Source: Cyanobacteria bacterium RUI128
Lineage (GTDB): Bacteria > Cyanobacteriota > Vampirovibrionia > Gastranaerophilales > Gastranaerophilaceae
DNA: 33,834 nucleotides
Direction of reading: 5' to 3'
Assembly (NCBI GenBank): GCA_024695725.1
Contig: JAILHQ010000065.1
Location: forward strand, 1 to 33,834
Below, piece by piece: positions 4,962 through 13,427 of the stretch. Position 1 is the stretch's first letter. Each line of letters opens with the position of its first letter. The notes beneath the pieces are model-generated. The model saw only the letters and a list, made by a program, of their open reading frames with translations, was not told the origin of the DNA and ran no database searches. The position numbers and the translations under genes are program-made.

Positions 4962-6293
4962 CTACATGTCGTTTACATCCGAAGCGTATTTTGGAATATA
5001 ATTTCTCGAATTATATCTCGGCTTGGACTGAATATATCTGTTTGCTGATACGGAATCCTCGTCATCTGAATTTATTACATATTTATATTTTGAACTGTTC
5101 TGCTCCGAAACAGTTTTCTCTTTCCCCGCTGAGTCCTGTTTCTTTGCATTCTGTATTCTCATATCAAGATACTTTGTTTTCATTACATCAACCAAGGACT
5201 TCTTTTCGGACTTCTGCTCTTTTGGCGATTTAGTCTTTTTGACACTTTCTTTCTTTTCCTGTTCCTGTTTTTCTTTCAAAAGTTTTTTCGCAGTTTTTTG
5301 TTGTTGCTTAACAGTATTCTTTTCCGGGTTGTCAAACTCGTTCTTTATATTCTTGAACAAATCCTGCTTAACTATATAAAATTTGAACTGAATAGAATCT
5401 AACAAGCCTTTTTTAGTAGTTTCTTCCTGCTGTACCGCTTTTTTATTATCAGATTTTATCTCCAGATTAGGTGCAGGCTTTTTCACAACATTATTGATAA
5501 CCTTTTTATTCGCCTTCTTACTCTCTTTTGCTTTCTTCTCCGCAACCTTTTCATCAAGAAGTTTTTCCTGTTTTTCTATCTGTTTCTGGGCAAAAGAGTT
5601 TTTGATATTTTCTATAAACTGTTTTATCGGGTTTATTTTCTCCGCAGGGTTGTTTATAAGATCCGCAGGCGAATTAACCATAATTGCATGCGTTTCTTTG
5701 CTGTCCCTCATATTCTCAAAAACCTTTGGGATAAGCTCGTCATAATAACTGTCAATATCCGAAATATCAACCCCGTTATCCTTCATGCCAATTCTTTTGT
5801 AATACACATCAGACCATATAATTTCGTTATTTTTTGCGTTATACATGGTGACTGTTGTTGTCAGTTTCATATTCGGCTCAAACGGAATAAGCACAGGCAA
5901 ATCTAACCTGTTCCAAAACATCTTTTGTTGTGCATTACTGTTTGTGTCAGTATTTGTTGTTATAATAATGACTTTGGGCACTCCGTATGCCTTAGAAAGA
6001 ATTCTGATATTTTCCATTGCATCATTTTCAGCCTTGTTAACTTTTGAATTATTGTTTATGGATATCCTCAAAACATTCATTGTAGGCGCATACGCAATAC
6101 CGTTCGCTTCCATTTTCATAATAAACTTACGCGCCAGCAACTCCTCAACATCAACCGATTTAACCACAGGTTTCTTGACATTCCGGACATAACAACTAGG
6201 GATAACCAACACATTATAGCCTTCCCCAAATACGGAAGAAGTGCATAATATAAACATAAATATTGCTATTATAACTCGTGCTTTTCTTATCAT
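4962..6293 (-). CDS. exported lysine-rich protein, 443 aa, unknown function
   Basis: The N-terminus is a clear Sec signal peptide (MIRKARVIIAIFMFILCTSS, likely cut after about VFG). The region to about residue 200 looks folded (IIITTNTDTNSNAQQKMFW, VTMYNAKNNEIIWSDVYYK) and recalls bacterial proteins that build periplasmic or surface systems, but I cannot assign a family. From about 215 to 400 it is very rich in Lys, Glu and Gln (EKQEKLLDEKVAEKKAKESK and similar), probably coiled coil or disordered. Only a weak ribosome binding site (TTTGG) is seen before ATG 6293. It has no partner genes in a shared operon. Confidence 0.6.
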   Translation of the reverse strand: MIRKARVIIAIFMFILCTSSVFGEGYNVLVIPSCYVRNVKKPVVKSVDVEELLARKFIMKMEANGIAYAPTMNVLRISINNNSKVNKAENDAMENIRILSKAYGVPKVIIITTNTDTNSNAQQKMFWNRLDLPVLIPFEPNMKLTTTVTMYNAKNNEIIWSDVYYKRIGMKDNGVDISDIDSYYDELIPKVFENMRDSKETHAIMVNSPADLINNPAEKINPIKQFIENIKNSFAQKQIEKQEKLLDEKVAEKKAKESKKANKKVINNVVKKPAPNLEIKSDNKKAVQQEETTKKGLLDSIQFKFYIVKQDLFKNIKNEFDNPEKNTVKQQQKTAKKLLKEKQEQEKKESVKKTKSPKEQKSEKKSLVDVMKTKYLDMRIQNAKKQDSAGKEKTVSEQNSSKYKYVINSDDEDSVSANRYIQSKPRYNSRNYIPKYASDVNDM

Positions 6294-6529
6294 ACCAAAG
6301 TGTCCGAAACCATGATATCAAGAACAATACAGAATATCTTTTATAGGTTAAGAAATATTAATACCCCCTCTGTTTCAGTTAAAACAACTCTAAAACGGTT
6401 TTCTTTCATAAAATTGTGAAGAAATATTAACAATACGAAAAATGACATGGCAATTTTTTTATGTGGATATACTTTATATATACATAGGAAATAAGAAATT
6501 AGGACTTAATAATCACAGGAGATTCTATA

Positions 6530-7180
6530 ATGGGTTTTAACTTCAATGCAGGCGACTTAATCGGTAAACTATCAAATGCTTCAGCTAAAGTATCAAAGGG
6601 TAAAGAATTTAATGACTCAACTATTGATACTAAAGAAGAATTATTCACTTTCATGACCGGTGTTGACGGCATAAAAAATCAAGCTAAAGTTCATAATGCA
6701 GATATTTCTGAAGCAGAAATCGAAGCTATGGCAAAAGCTGAATTAAACGAAGTTTTGGACTTTAATTTTGGTACAAAAGAAGTTGGTATCGAAGATAAAG
6801 ATAATAGTGGTTTCTTCAATGATGACGAAATATCTTTAGATGCACTTATGGGTTATCTTGATGAAAACATTGAAGTAACTGACAAAGCAAAAATTGAAAA
6901 ATATAATGAATTAGGCGTTGTTGCGAATGATCCTGAATTAAAGGCAGTAGATACATTAGCAGATGCAGGTTTTGATTCAGATTTAATCAATATACTTGTA
7001 AATGATGAATCAATTGCAGGTTCCGTAAGATATATCGTTAAAGATATTCTTTCCGGCAGTGCAGAAAGAATTGGTGCTGAATCAAACGAAGATACAGCAT
7101 ATGCAGAATCACCTGAAGATATGGAAACCTTAGGGCAGGTAAAACAAAGCGCAGATTACGAAAGATATGCTATGGCATAG
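6530..7180 (+). CDS. EF-hand-like calcium-binding protein, 216 aa
   Basis: An acidic protein with no signal peptide. Residues 89-100, DKDNSGFFNDDE, fit a canonical EF-hand loop (D at 1 and 3, S at 5, N at 9, E at 12), flanked by helix-forming sequence. Only one complete loop is clear. The rest is Ala/Asp/Glu-rich and I recognise no other domain. AGGAG lies 8 nt before ATG 6530, and a strong terminator follows at 7207-7237, so it is transcribed alone. Isolated EF-hands in bacteria are often found in calcium-responsive or surface-associated proteins; the role here is unknown. Confidence 0.65.
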   Translation: MGFNFNAGDLIGKLSNASAKVSKGKEFNDSTIDTKEELFTFMTGVDGIKNQAKVHNADISEAEIEAMAKAELNEVLDFNFGTKEVGIEDKDNSGFFNDDEISLDALMGYLDENIEVTDKAKIEKYNELGVVANDPELKAVDTLADAGFDSDLINILVNDESIAGSVRYIVKDILSGSAERIGAESNEDTAYAESPEDMETLGQVKQSADYERYAMA

Positions 7181-7206
7181 TATTAGGCAGGAAAAAATAT
7201 TGTAAC

Positions 7207-7237
7207 AAAAAAGCGGGTAGAAATTACCCGCTTTTTT
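7207..7237. terminator. rho-independent terminator after the EF-hand gene
   Basis: GCGGGTA (7213-7219) pairs with TACCCGC (7225-7231) around a GAAAT loop, with six A before and six T after. It can work in both directions, but only the plus-strand gene is in place to use it. Confidence 0.92.
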
Positions 7238-7290
7238 GTTAGTAATTGTTGCATTTAATTCACTAACTTTAATTTATCTGTTTAGTATTT

Positions 7291-7303
7291 TATAATTGTC
7301 GTA
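7291..7303 (+). promoter_or_regulatory. -10 box placed for a leaderless thiL mRNA
   Basis: A perfect TATAAT (7291-7296) is followed by six bases and then ATG 7303. Transcription would start at or within a base or two of the start codon, and there is no Shine-Dalgarno sequence. The -35 region is weak. Confidence 0.6.
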
Positions 7304-8220
7304 TGAAGGAAGAAGAAATTTTATCAGCAATAAAATCCGTTATCGGAGATAAATATATCGGGGATGACTGTGCTTATTTAAAAGATTTGGGCATAATAAT
7401 TTCGCAGGACAGTCTGATAGAAGATGTTCATTTTTCAATGAAATACACAACCCCATACAAGCTCGGATACAAATCGGCAATGGTCAATATTAGCGATATA
7501 GCTGCTTCAGGTGGAAGGGGTAAGTATATTACGGTTGCACTGTCTATGCCAAAAGAGATAAAAACAGAGTTTATCAAAGAGTTTTACAAAGGGATGAAAG
7601 ATGCCTGCGGAGATATTGAAATTGTCGGAGGCGATATAACAGGTTCTGATAAAATTATGATTTCGGTAACAATTATCGGAGTTTCCGAAAACAGAAAAAT
7701 TTCCTCTCGCTCTAATGCAAAAACAGGTTATGTTGTTGTCGCAAGCGGGGAACACGGCTCATCTGCAGGCGGGCTGAAACTCTTACAGGATAATAAAAAC
7801 ATGCCTGAAAACCTTATAGAAGCACATCTTATGCCAAAAGCCCAAACGGGTTTTGCAGAAAAAATATCAAAAAATATTGATAAAGATTACGCCATGATGG
7901 ATAGTTCTGACGGACTTGCCGATGCCCTGTTTAAAATTGCACAGGCAAGCAACAAAACAATAATGGTTGATTTTGATAAAATCATTTATTCTGACGAGCT
8001 AAAAAAACACTTCCCGAAAAATTACAAGGAACTCATTTTGTACGGAGGAGAAGATTACGAAATCATTGCGGCTGTACCTGAAGAGTTTGCTAAAGAACAA
8101 AACCTGCCGATTATAGGACAAGTTACCGATAATACAGATAATACCCCGTTAAAAATACTCAATTACGAAAACAAAGACCTAATAATCACTAATCTTGAAA
8201 AAAGTTTTAATCATTTTTAG
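7303..8220 (+). CDS. thiL: thiamine-monophosphate kinase
   Basis: ThiL phosphorylates thiamine monophosphate with ATP to thiamine diphosphate, the last step of cofactor synthesis, in the cytoplasm. Family motifs of the AIR-synthase/ThiL fold are clear: GDDCAYL (20-26), SQDSLIEDVHF (34-44), NISDIAASGG (62-71), IVGGDITGSD, MDSSDGLADAL and the C-terminal YGGEDYEIIAAVPEE. At 305 residues it is slightly shorter than the typical ~320-330. There is no Shine-Dalgarno; TATAAT lies 6 nt before the ATG. No other thiamine gene and no TPP riboswitch-like leader are nearby. Its stop codon directly abuts that of the convergent der gene. Confidence 0.92.
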   Translation: MKEEEILSAIKSVIGDKYIGDDCAYLKDLGIIISQDSLIEDVHFSMKYTTPYKLGYKSAMVNISDIAASGGRGKYITVALSMPKEIKTEFIKEFYKGMKDACGDIEIVGGDITGSDKIMISVTIIGVSENRKISSRSNAKTGYVVVASGEHGSSAGGLKLLQDNKNMPENLIEAHLMPKAQTGFAEKISKNIDKDYAMMDSSDGLADALFKIAQASNKTIMVDFDKIIYSDELKKHFPKNYKELILYGGEDYEIIAAVPEEFAKEQNLPIIGQVTDNTDNTPLKILNYENKDLIITNLEKSFNHF

Positions 8221-9555
8221 TTATTTGTTCTTGTTAGAACGTTCTCTGACTGAGATTCTGACTGAGGTTCCAAAGAACCCGAACGCTTCACGAAGTTTAT
8301 TTTCGATATAGCGTTTGTAATGGTCTTTCATAAGAGTACCATTGTTTGTAAACAAAACAAAGGTCGGAGGCTGAACGCCAACCTGAGTAGTATATAAAAT
8401 CTTTAATCGTTTGTTCTTAACACTCTGAGGCGGGTTCATAACATAGGCATCATTGATAACCTTATTCAACAAACCTGTCGGAACACGTTTTATGCATTCG
8501 GCATAAACTTCGTTTGTTTTGGTAAATATAGTATTCAGTCGCTGGTGGGTTTTTGCGCTGATATAAATCTTCGGCACATAATCAAGAAATGGTATTTCAT
8601 TGACAAGCTTCGCCTCAAACTTATTGATAGTATTGGCTTTTTTATCCTCTACCAAATCCCACTTGTTGATGGCTATAATCATACCTTTGCCTGCTTCCGT
8701 TATGATTGATGCAATCTTTTTATCCTGATCGGCAATTCCTTCAACCGCATCTATAACAAGAATTGCGACATCTGATTCGCGAATTGAACGGATAGCTCTG
8801 TCAACGGCGAACTTTTCAACACCGTAATCAACTTTTGCTTTCTTTCTTATACCTGCAGTATCAATAATAATGAATTCCTGATCCTGATAAGTCAGTTTAC
8901 TGTCGATACTGTCCCTTGTTGTGCCTGAAACGTCAGAAACAATAACTCTGTTTTCGCCTAAAAGAGCGTTAACGATAGAAGACTTACCCGCATTAGGTCT
9001 TCCGACTATTGCTATCTTAATAATTTTTTCTTCCTCAGGCATATCTTCTTCAGCGATAAAATCTTCCGTAACCATATCAAGCAAATCGCCGACTCCGCCT
9101 GAACCGTGGAGTGCAGAAATCGCAACAGGATCACCTATTGCAAGCGCATAAAATTCGGAAGTCATAAGAGTTGCATTGTGAGAATCTATTTTGTTTACTG
9201 CTAAAAATACAGGTTTACCCGACTGTCTTAAAATATTTGCGATATCGTAATCTATCGGGTTTATCCCCTCTTTGCCGTCAACAATAAATACTATTTTATC
9301 TGCCTCATCACATGCAATCTTTGCCTGATCATAGATAGATACCATAATCTCGTCTTCATCACCCGGAATAATACCGCCCGTGTCAATAACAGTAAACTGT
9401 TTGTGCTGCCATTCGACATCAAAATAAATTCTGTCACGGGTAACCCCCGGCATATCATCAACAATAGACTGACGATTTCCGACAAGACGATTAACCAATG
9501 TAGATTTTCCTACATTTGGTCTTCCCACTATTGCAACTACTGGTCTTCTTTCCAT
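8221..9555 (-). CDS. der: ribosome assembly GTPase Der (EngA)
   Basis: Der has two tandem GTPase domains and a KH-like C-terminal domain and acts in maturation of the 50S ribosomal subunit. Seen here: first P loop GRPNVGKST (11-19), DTGG (58-61), NKID (121-124); second P loop GRPNAGKSS (185-193), DTAGIRKKAKV, NKWDLV; then the basic KH region ending at 444 residues, the usual length. The gene lacks a Shine-Dalgarno; an extended -10 (TGTTATAAT) ends 6 nt before the ATG, so the mRNA is probably leaderless. It converges on thiL with no intervening base. Confidence 0.96.
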   Translation of the reverse strand: MERRPVVAIVGRPNVGKSTLVNRLVGNRQSIVDDMPGVTRDRIYFDVEWQHKQFTVIDTGGIIPGDEDEIMVSIYDQAKIACDEADKIVFIVDGKEGINPIDYDIANILRQSGKPVFLAVNKIDSHNATLMTSEFYALAIGDPVAISALHGSGGVGDLLDMVTEDFIAEEDMPEEEKIIKIAIVGRPNAGKSSIVNALLGENRVIVSDVSGTTRDSIDSKLTYQDQEFIIIDTAGIRKKAKVDYGVEKFAVDRAIRSIRESDVAILVIDAVEGIADQDKKIASIITEAGKGMIIAINKWDLVEDKKANTINKFEAKLVNEIPFLDYVPKIYISAKTHQRLNTIFTKTNEVYAECIKRVPTGLLNKVINDAYVMNPPQSVKNKRLKILYTTQVGVQPPTFVLFTNNGTLMKDHYKRYIENKLREAFGFFGTSVRISVRERSNKNK

Positions 9556-9561
9556 AAAACC

Positions 9562-9570
9562 ATTATAACA
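9562..9570 (-). promoter_or_regulatory. extended -10 promoter for leaderless der
   Basis: On the minus strand TGTTATAAT (9570 to 9562) is a perfect extended -10 element, followed by GGTTTT and then ATG 9555. Transcription would start at about the A of the start codon. Confidence 0.65.
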
Positions 9571-9594
9571 TGGTAAAAATGTTAAATTACAGTT

Positions 9595-9719
9595 TAGGGG
9601 TAAATAAAAATATTGCTCCCCACCCTAACCCTCCCCAAGTTGGGGAGAGAACAGTTGTACAATTTTGAACAAAATTGCTACAAATGTGGGAGGGGAGTAA
9701 TTAGATATATTTACCCCTA
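9595..9719. repeat. palindromic 125-bp repeat with 12-bp terminal inverted repeats (MITE-like)
   Basis: TAGGGGTAAATA (9595-9606) and TATTTACCCCTA (9708-9719) are perfect inverted termini. Inside, CTCCCC (9616-9621) faces GGGGAG (9692-9697), CTCCCC-AAGTT-GGGGAG forms a hairpin (9631-9646), and AATTTTG/CAAAATT another (9661-9676). There is no reading frame of interest. A further TATTTACCCCC follows at 9720-9730. The element fills the space between the divergent der and 9804 genes. It could be a miniature transposable element or a bidirectional structured spacer. Confidence 0.6.
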
Positions 9720-9803
9720 TATTTACCCCCGCTAAACAATAATTTACAAATCTATATATTCTTTTGATGTAGAATGTTTCTATATACTAAAGGAATATAA
9801 AAC

Positions 9804-10973
9804 ATGGCAAAAACAAAGAAAAAAATAAAAGTAGCTTTCCCTCACATGGGGACAATATCAATAGCCTGGGCATCCGCACTCAGAAAAATCGGGGTAGAAC
9901 CGCTTGTACCGCCATACACAAGCAAAAGAACACTGTCTTTGGGTACAAAACATTCGCCTGAAGCTATTTGTCTGCCTTATAAACTAATACTCGGCAACTT
10001 CATAGAAGCCATCGAAAATGGTGCAGATTATGTTGCAATGATTACATCTCCTGGTATTTGCAGACTTGGCGAATACGGAAACAACATAAAAGAAACTCTT
10101 TCCGATTTGGGCTACAAAGCTAACTATATCGAACTTTCTTTGTACGACGGGTTTAAAGGTTTGTACAGATTTTTAGTGGAGCTGACAGGAAAAAATAACC
10201 CTGTTCAAATAATCAGAACCCTTAATATCTGTATAAGAAAAATATTTGTTATTGACGAACTTGATACCGAACTTGCATATTACAGAGCAAGAGAAGTGAA
10301 ACAGGACGAGGCTGAAAAGAACTACAAAAAAGCTCTTAATTTAGTAAAAAATGCTGATAAAACCTCTGACCTGAAAAAAGCGCTGAAGAAAGGGCTTGAA
10401 ATTATTCGTTCAACAAAAATAGACGAAAACAGAGAAGTCTTAAACGTTGATATAACAGGTGAAATTTTCCTTGTTAACGACGAATTTTCAAACCAAAACT
10501 TAGAACGCGAACTCGGCAGAATGGGTGTTCAGACAAGAAGAAGTCTTACCGTAAGCAGCTTCTTAAAAGATGCGATTATTCCTAAAGCCTTCAGAAAAGG
10601 CGAAACCCACTTAGAACGTGCGGAAAGACTTGCAAAACCATATCTTATGCGCGATATCGGGGGTGACGCACTTGAATGTATCTCTGACGTTGCCTACGCT
10701 GATGAAAGAAAAATTGACGGTATTATCCACATAAGTCCGTTCACATGCATGCCTGAAATTATGTCACAAAACATCTTCCCTGCAATGAGAGAAGACTGTG
10801 ATGTTCCTATTTTAGCACTCATTATGGACGAACAAACAGGCAGAGCAGGATATATCACAAGATTAGAAGCCTTCGTTGACCTTATGAGAAGAAAAAAACG
10901 CAAGAGTAAACTGGGGGATAAATTAGAGAATAAAGGGGTAAGTGAAGAAGAAACCCTTACGACAAACAACTAA
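9804..10973 (+). CDS. 2-hydroxyacyl-CoA dehydratase-like / CoA-activase-related protein (DUF2229-type)
   Basis: The sequence resembles the DUF2229/HgdB-like part of acyl-CoA dehydratase activases: a conserved start AFPHMGTISIAWASALRKIG, then HSPEAICLPYK, SPGICRLGEYG, MRDIGGDALECISD and IIHISPFTCMPE. Cys56, Cys86 and Cys315 are in these motifs and could hold a [4Fe-4S] cluster, as in that superfamily. The usual ATPase activase (BadF/HgdC type) is not next to it, so the substrate is unknown. The last ~35 residues are a charged tail. AAGGA lies 9 nt before ATG 9804. The membrane protein gene follows after 24 nt with its own ribosome binding site, probably in one operon. Confidence 0.7.
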   Translation: MAKTKKKIKVAFPHMGTISIAWASALRKIGVEPLVPPYTSKRTLSLGTKHSPEAICLPYKLILGNFIEAIENGADYVAMITSPGICRLGEYGNNIKETLSDLGYKANYIELSLYDGFKGLYRFLVELTGKNNPVQIIRTLNICIRKIFVIDELDTELAYYRAREVKQDEAEKNYKKALNLVKNADKTSDLKKALKKGLEIIRSTKIDENREVLNVDITGEIFLVNDEFSNQNLERELGRMGVQTRRSLTVSSFLKDAIIPKAFRKGETHLERAERLAKPYLMRDIGGDALECISDVAYADERKIDGIIHISPFTCMPEIMSQNIFPAMREDCDVPILALIMDEQTGRAGYITRLEAFVDLMRRKKRKSKLGDKLENKGVSEEETLTTNN

Positions 10974-10997
10974 TAATTATTTCGGAGAGAGAAAAAA

Positions 10998-11891
10998 ATG
11001 ATAGAGAAAATTGCTGTATTTTGTAAAAATTTAATAGATTGGTTTAAGTCAGACAGATGCTTTGTTTCATATTTTATAAAAGCGTTCCCTCTGGCAAATA
11101 ATTTTATGTTACTGACAATATTATTGATGTCAATTTTCATTATCTCTATGTATATGGTAATTGCGGGACAAACAGGAATAAACAGTGTTCTGTCATTACT
11201 GATAGTTATAATGTTATCCTCTGCTTTCGGGGCAGGGTTCTTCCACAGTATCAGACATAACGCTGATAATGCTGATAACCCTGATAACAAAATTACGGTA
11301 AAATCATCGTTTGAAACCTTTTATGCAGGAATAGGAGAATATTATTTATCCTTCTTTGGTATGTTTCTTCTGTTCTTTGTTATGGCAACCCTCGTAATAA
11401 TAGCTACCTTCTTTATTGCGGATAAACTGCTCTGCGGTATAGAACAGTTAGGAATAAGCCCGAACGACTTTTTCCTTATCCTTGCCGCACCTAACCAAAT
11501 GGATACCATTATGGATAATCTTAATGCCGTTCAACAGGGACATCTTAAAGCATGGTGCAGATTCTTCCTGTTCACTACTCAGGCATTTACTTTCCTGATT
11601 ATGCTCTGGATACCTGAAAAAATTTATACAAAAAAACATTTCTTTATCTCACTCTTTACCTCAATAAAGAAGATCTTCACAGATTTTCCGAACGCTCTTT
11701 GCGTGTATCTGATGATAATGTTTTTAAACTATATTCTGGCAATATTTATCGTATTGCTCAGCCCGTCTAAGTTTATAGCCTTCCTGCTGAATATTTGTTC
11801 ACTCTATTTGTTAATACTGAATTTTTATGCAATCTTCCTGTATTACAAACACAAATTCACCGAACCTGAACAAAACGGCTGGATAGCATAG
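10998..11891 (+). CDS. multi-spanning membrane protein, unknown function
   Basis: I do not recognise a family. The 297 residues contain about six hydrophobic segments (around 34-55, 62-82, 112-140, 188-205, 232-252 and 258-278), so it is an integral membrane protein. A hydrophilic loop near residue 90 has the short repeat ADNADNPDN, encoded by 9-bp units. GGAG lies about 10 nt before ATG 10998. It follows the dehydratase-like gene closely and ends before a bidirectional terminator. The contents of the pair suggest, but do not show, that the two proteins work together. Confidence 0.65.
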   Translation: MIEKIAVFCKNLIDWFKSDRCFVSYFIKAFPLANNFMLLTILLMSIFIISMYMVIAGQTGINSVLSLLIVIMLSSAFGAGFFHSIRHNADNADNPDNKITVKSSFETFYAGIGEYYLSFFGMFLLFFVMATLVIIATFFIADKLLCGIEQLGISPNDFFLILAAPNQMDTIMDNLNAVQQGHLKAWCRFFLFTTQAFTFLIMLWIPEKIYTKKHFFISLFTSIKKIFTDFPNALCVYLMIMFLNYILAIFIVLLSPSKFIAFLLNICSLYLLILNFYAIFLYYKHKFTEPEQNGWIA

Positions 11892-11918
11892 TGGTAAGGG
11901 GTAAATAATAATTCAAAT

Positions 11919-11955
11919 AAAAAACAGGTTAAACTATTAAGTTTAACCTGTTTTT
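11919..11955. terminator. bidirectional terminator between convergent genes
   Basis: A 17/16-base perfect stem, CAGGTTAAACT with AGTTTAACCTG plus flanking A and T runs, loop ATTA. It can end both the plus-strand membrane gene (stop 11891) and the minus-strand gene (stop 11970). A GGGGTAAATAA motif lies just upstream at 11898. Confidence 0.92.
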
Positions 11956-11969
11956 ATTATCAATAATAT

Positions 11970-12422
11970 CTATTTTACTGATCCTTTTGAAATAGCTTCT
12001 GCAGACTCCATAAGACATTTGAATGCAGCTTTCACACCGTCTAAAGTCATAGGATAAGAACAAATATGACCGTCTTCCAACACTAAAGGATTTGTTGAAA
12101 CGGTAACACCGCAACCTTCGCCTTCCCCTAATGGTTTATCTATATGAAGTACCCTTTCTCTAGGGCATACAACTTCCCCTGCGGTATTTTTAAGTTCAGG
12201 ACGAACAGACGTAGAAAAATAAACAGTGTCTTTATCTAAAGGTTTTAACTTATCACCTTTACCAAAAGATTTTATAAAATCAACAATTTCTTTTCCTAAT
12301 TCTTTTTTTTCTGCTTTGGAAAAGTCACTTAAAACTCTTCCTTCGCCAATAATTGCTCTGTAACCGTCTTTAAAAGCACCTGCGCCTGCACCTACTTGTT
12401 CTGATAATAATATTGCCTTCAT
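11970..12422 (-). CDS. hypothetical protein, 150 aa
   Basis: Not recognised. A soluble protein with no signal peptide. It has Gly-rich stretches (VGAGAGAFKDGY, GEGEGCGV), three cysteines (VVCPRER, GCGV, HICSYPM) and ends in a helix. The ribosome binding site AAGGAG (12429-12434) lies 6 nt before ATG 12422, which is why I prefer it to the GTG one codon upstream. It has its own terminator at 11919-11955 and no operon partner. Confidence 0.6.
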   Translation of the reverse strand: MKAILLSEQVGAGAGAFKDGYRAIIGEGRVLSDFSKAEKKELGKEIVDFIKSFGKGDKLKPLDKDTVYFSTSVRPELKNTAGEVVCPRERVLHIDKPLGEGEGCGVTVSTNPLVLEDGHICSYPMTLDGVKAAFKCLMESAEAISKGSVK

Positions 12423-12574
12423 CACACACTCCTTATATTTATATTGCTGGTATTTATAAGGAAGGACAACATTTTTAATTGCCTGTTATTTTAAATAGCA
12501 TACATAAAAATTTACAATAGAAAAAATATAGAATTAAACTGAGTTATGATAATATTATCTTTAAGGTAATAATT

Positions 12575-13426
12575 ATGCAAAAGAAAAAAGTAATAGCAAT
12601 AGCAGGTCCTACTGCAAGCGGAAAAACAAAGCTTGCAATAGAGCTTGCCCATAAACTTAACGGTGAAATAATCTCTGCCGATTCAAGACTTGTTTACAAA
12701 GGTTTTGATATTGCAACCGCAAAACCAATCATGGAAGAAAGAGAAGGAATCCCGCATCATATTATAGATATCGTTGAGCCTGAATACGATTATTCTGTTG
12801 CAGAATTTAAAAAAGATGCCTCAGCAAAAATAGACGAAATTATTTCAAGAGGTAATACCCCAATAGTCGCAGGCGGGACTGGCTTATACTTCAGAATTCT
12901 GCTTGAAAACTATGCACTTCCTAAAATTGACTGCAAGCCTGAACTCAGAGCAGAATTAGAGAAGGAAACCAAAGAAGATTTGTATAACGAACTAAAAGAA
13001 AAAGATCCCGTATATGCAGAAAAAGTACACCCTAACAATAAAGTAAGGCTGGTAAGAGTGCTTGAAGTAATAAGGACTCTAAACAAACCGTTTTCCGAAG
13101 CCTGCGGACTGAAAGAACCGGAATATGATGTCGAATGGATATTCCCGCAGATAGACTCAAGAGAGGTTCTTTACGACAGAATAAACAAACGTGTCGATAT
13201 TATGATGGAAAACGGCGTTGTTGATGAAACAAAATCCCTGTTAAAAAAACATGGCAGAATAAAAAATCTTGTCGGTACAATAGGATACCAGGAAATTATT
13301 GAATATTTAGACGGGAAATGCTCATTAGAAGAAGCCGTTGAAACTCTCAAAATGAACACACGAAGATACGCAAAACGTCAACTGACATGGTTTCGCAGAA
13401 CACCGGAGCTTGGAGTAAATATATAA
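12575..13426 (+). CDS. miaA: tRNA dimethylallyltransferase
   Basis: MiaA transfers a dimethylallyl group to N6 of A37 in tRNAs that read codons starting with U. The P loop GPTASGKT (11-18) and the signature SADSRLVYKGFDIATAKP (from residue 35) are clear; family members usually read SADSxQVYRGxDIGTAKP. VAGGTGLYFRIL and the C-terminal RRYAKRQLTWFRR complete the family set. The length, 283, is a little short of ~300. AAGG lies about 8 nt before ATG 12575. The gene converges on rsmA with a single base between the two stop codons. Confidence 0.95.
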   Translation: MQKKKVIAIAGPTASGKTKLAIELAHKLNGEIISADSRLVYKGFDIATAKPIMEEREGIPHHIIDIVEPEYDYSVAEFKKDASAKIDEIISRGNTPIVAGGTGLYFRILLENYALPKIDCKPELRAELEKETKEDLYNELKEKDPVYAEKVHPNNKVRLVRVLEVIRTLNKPFSEACGLKEPEYDVEWIFPQIDSREVLYDRINKRVDIMMENGVVDETKSLLKKHGRIKNLVGTIGYQEIIEYLDGKCSLEEAVETLKMNTRRYAKRQLTWFRRTPELGVNI

Positions 13427-13427
13427 A

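Noticed and set aside
5494..6192. Hydrophobic plus-strand open frames opposite the exported lysine-rich protein
   Set aside because: Complement of Lys codons gives Phe/Leu-rich frames; they overlap each other and lack start signals.
7238..7302. TPP riboswitch in front of thiL
   Set aside because: Only 65 nt separate the previous terminator from the ATG, the likely transcript is leaderless, and no TPP-type conserved bases are present.
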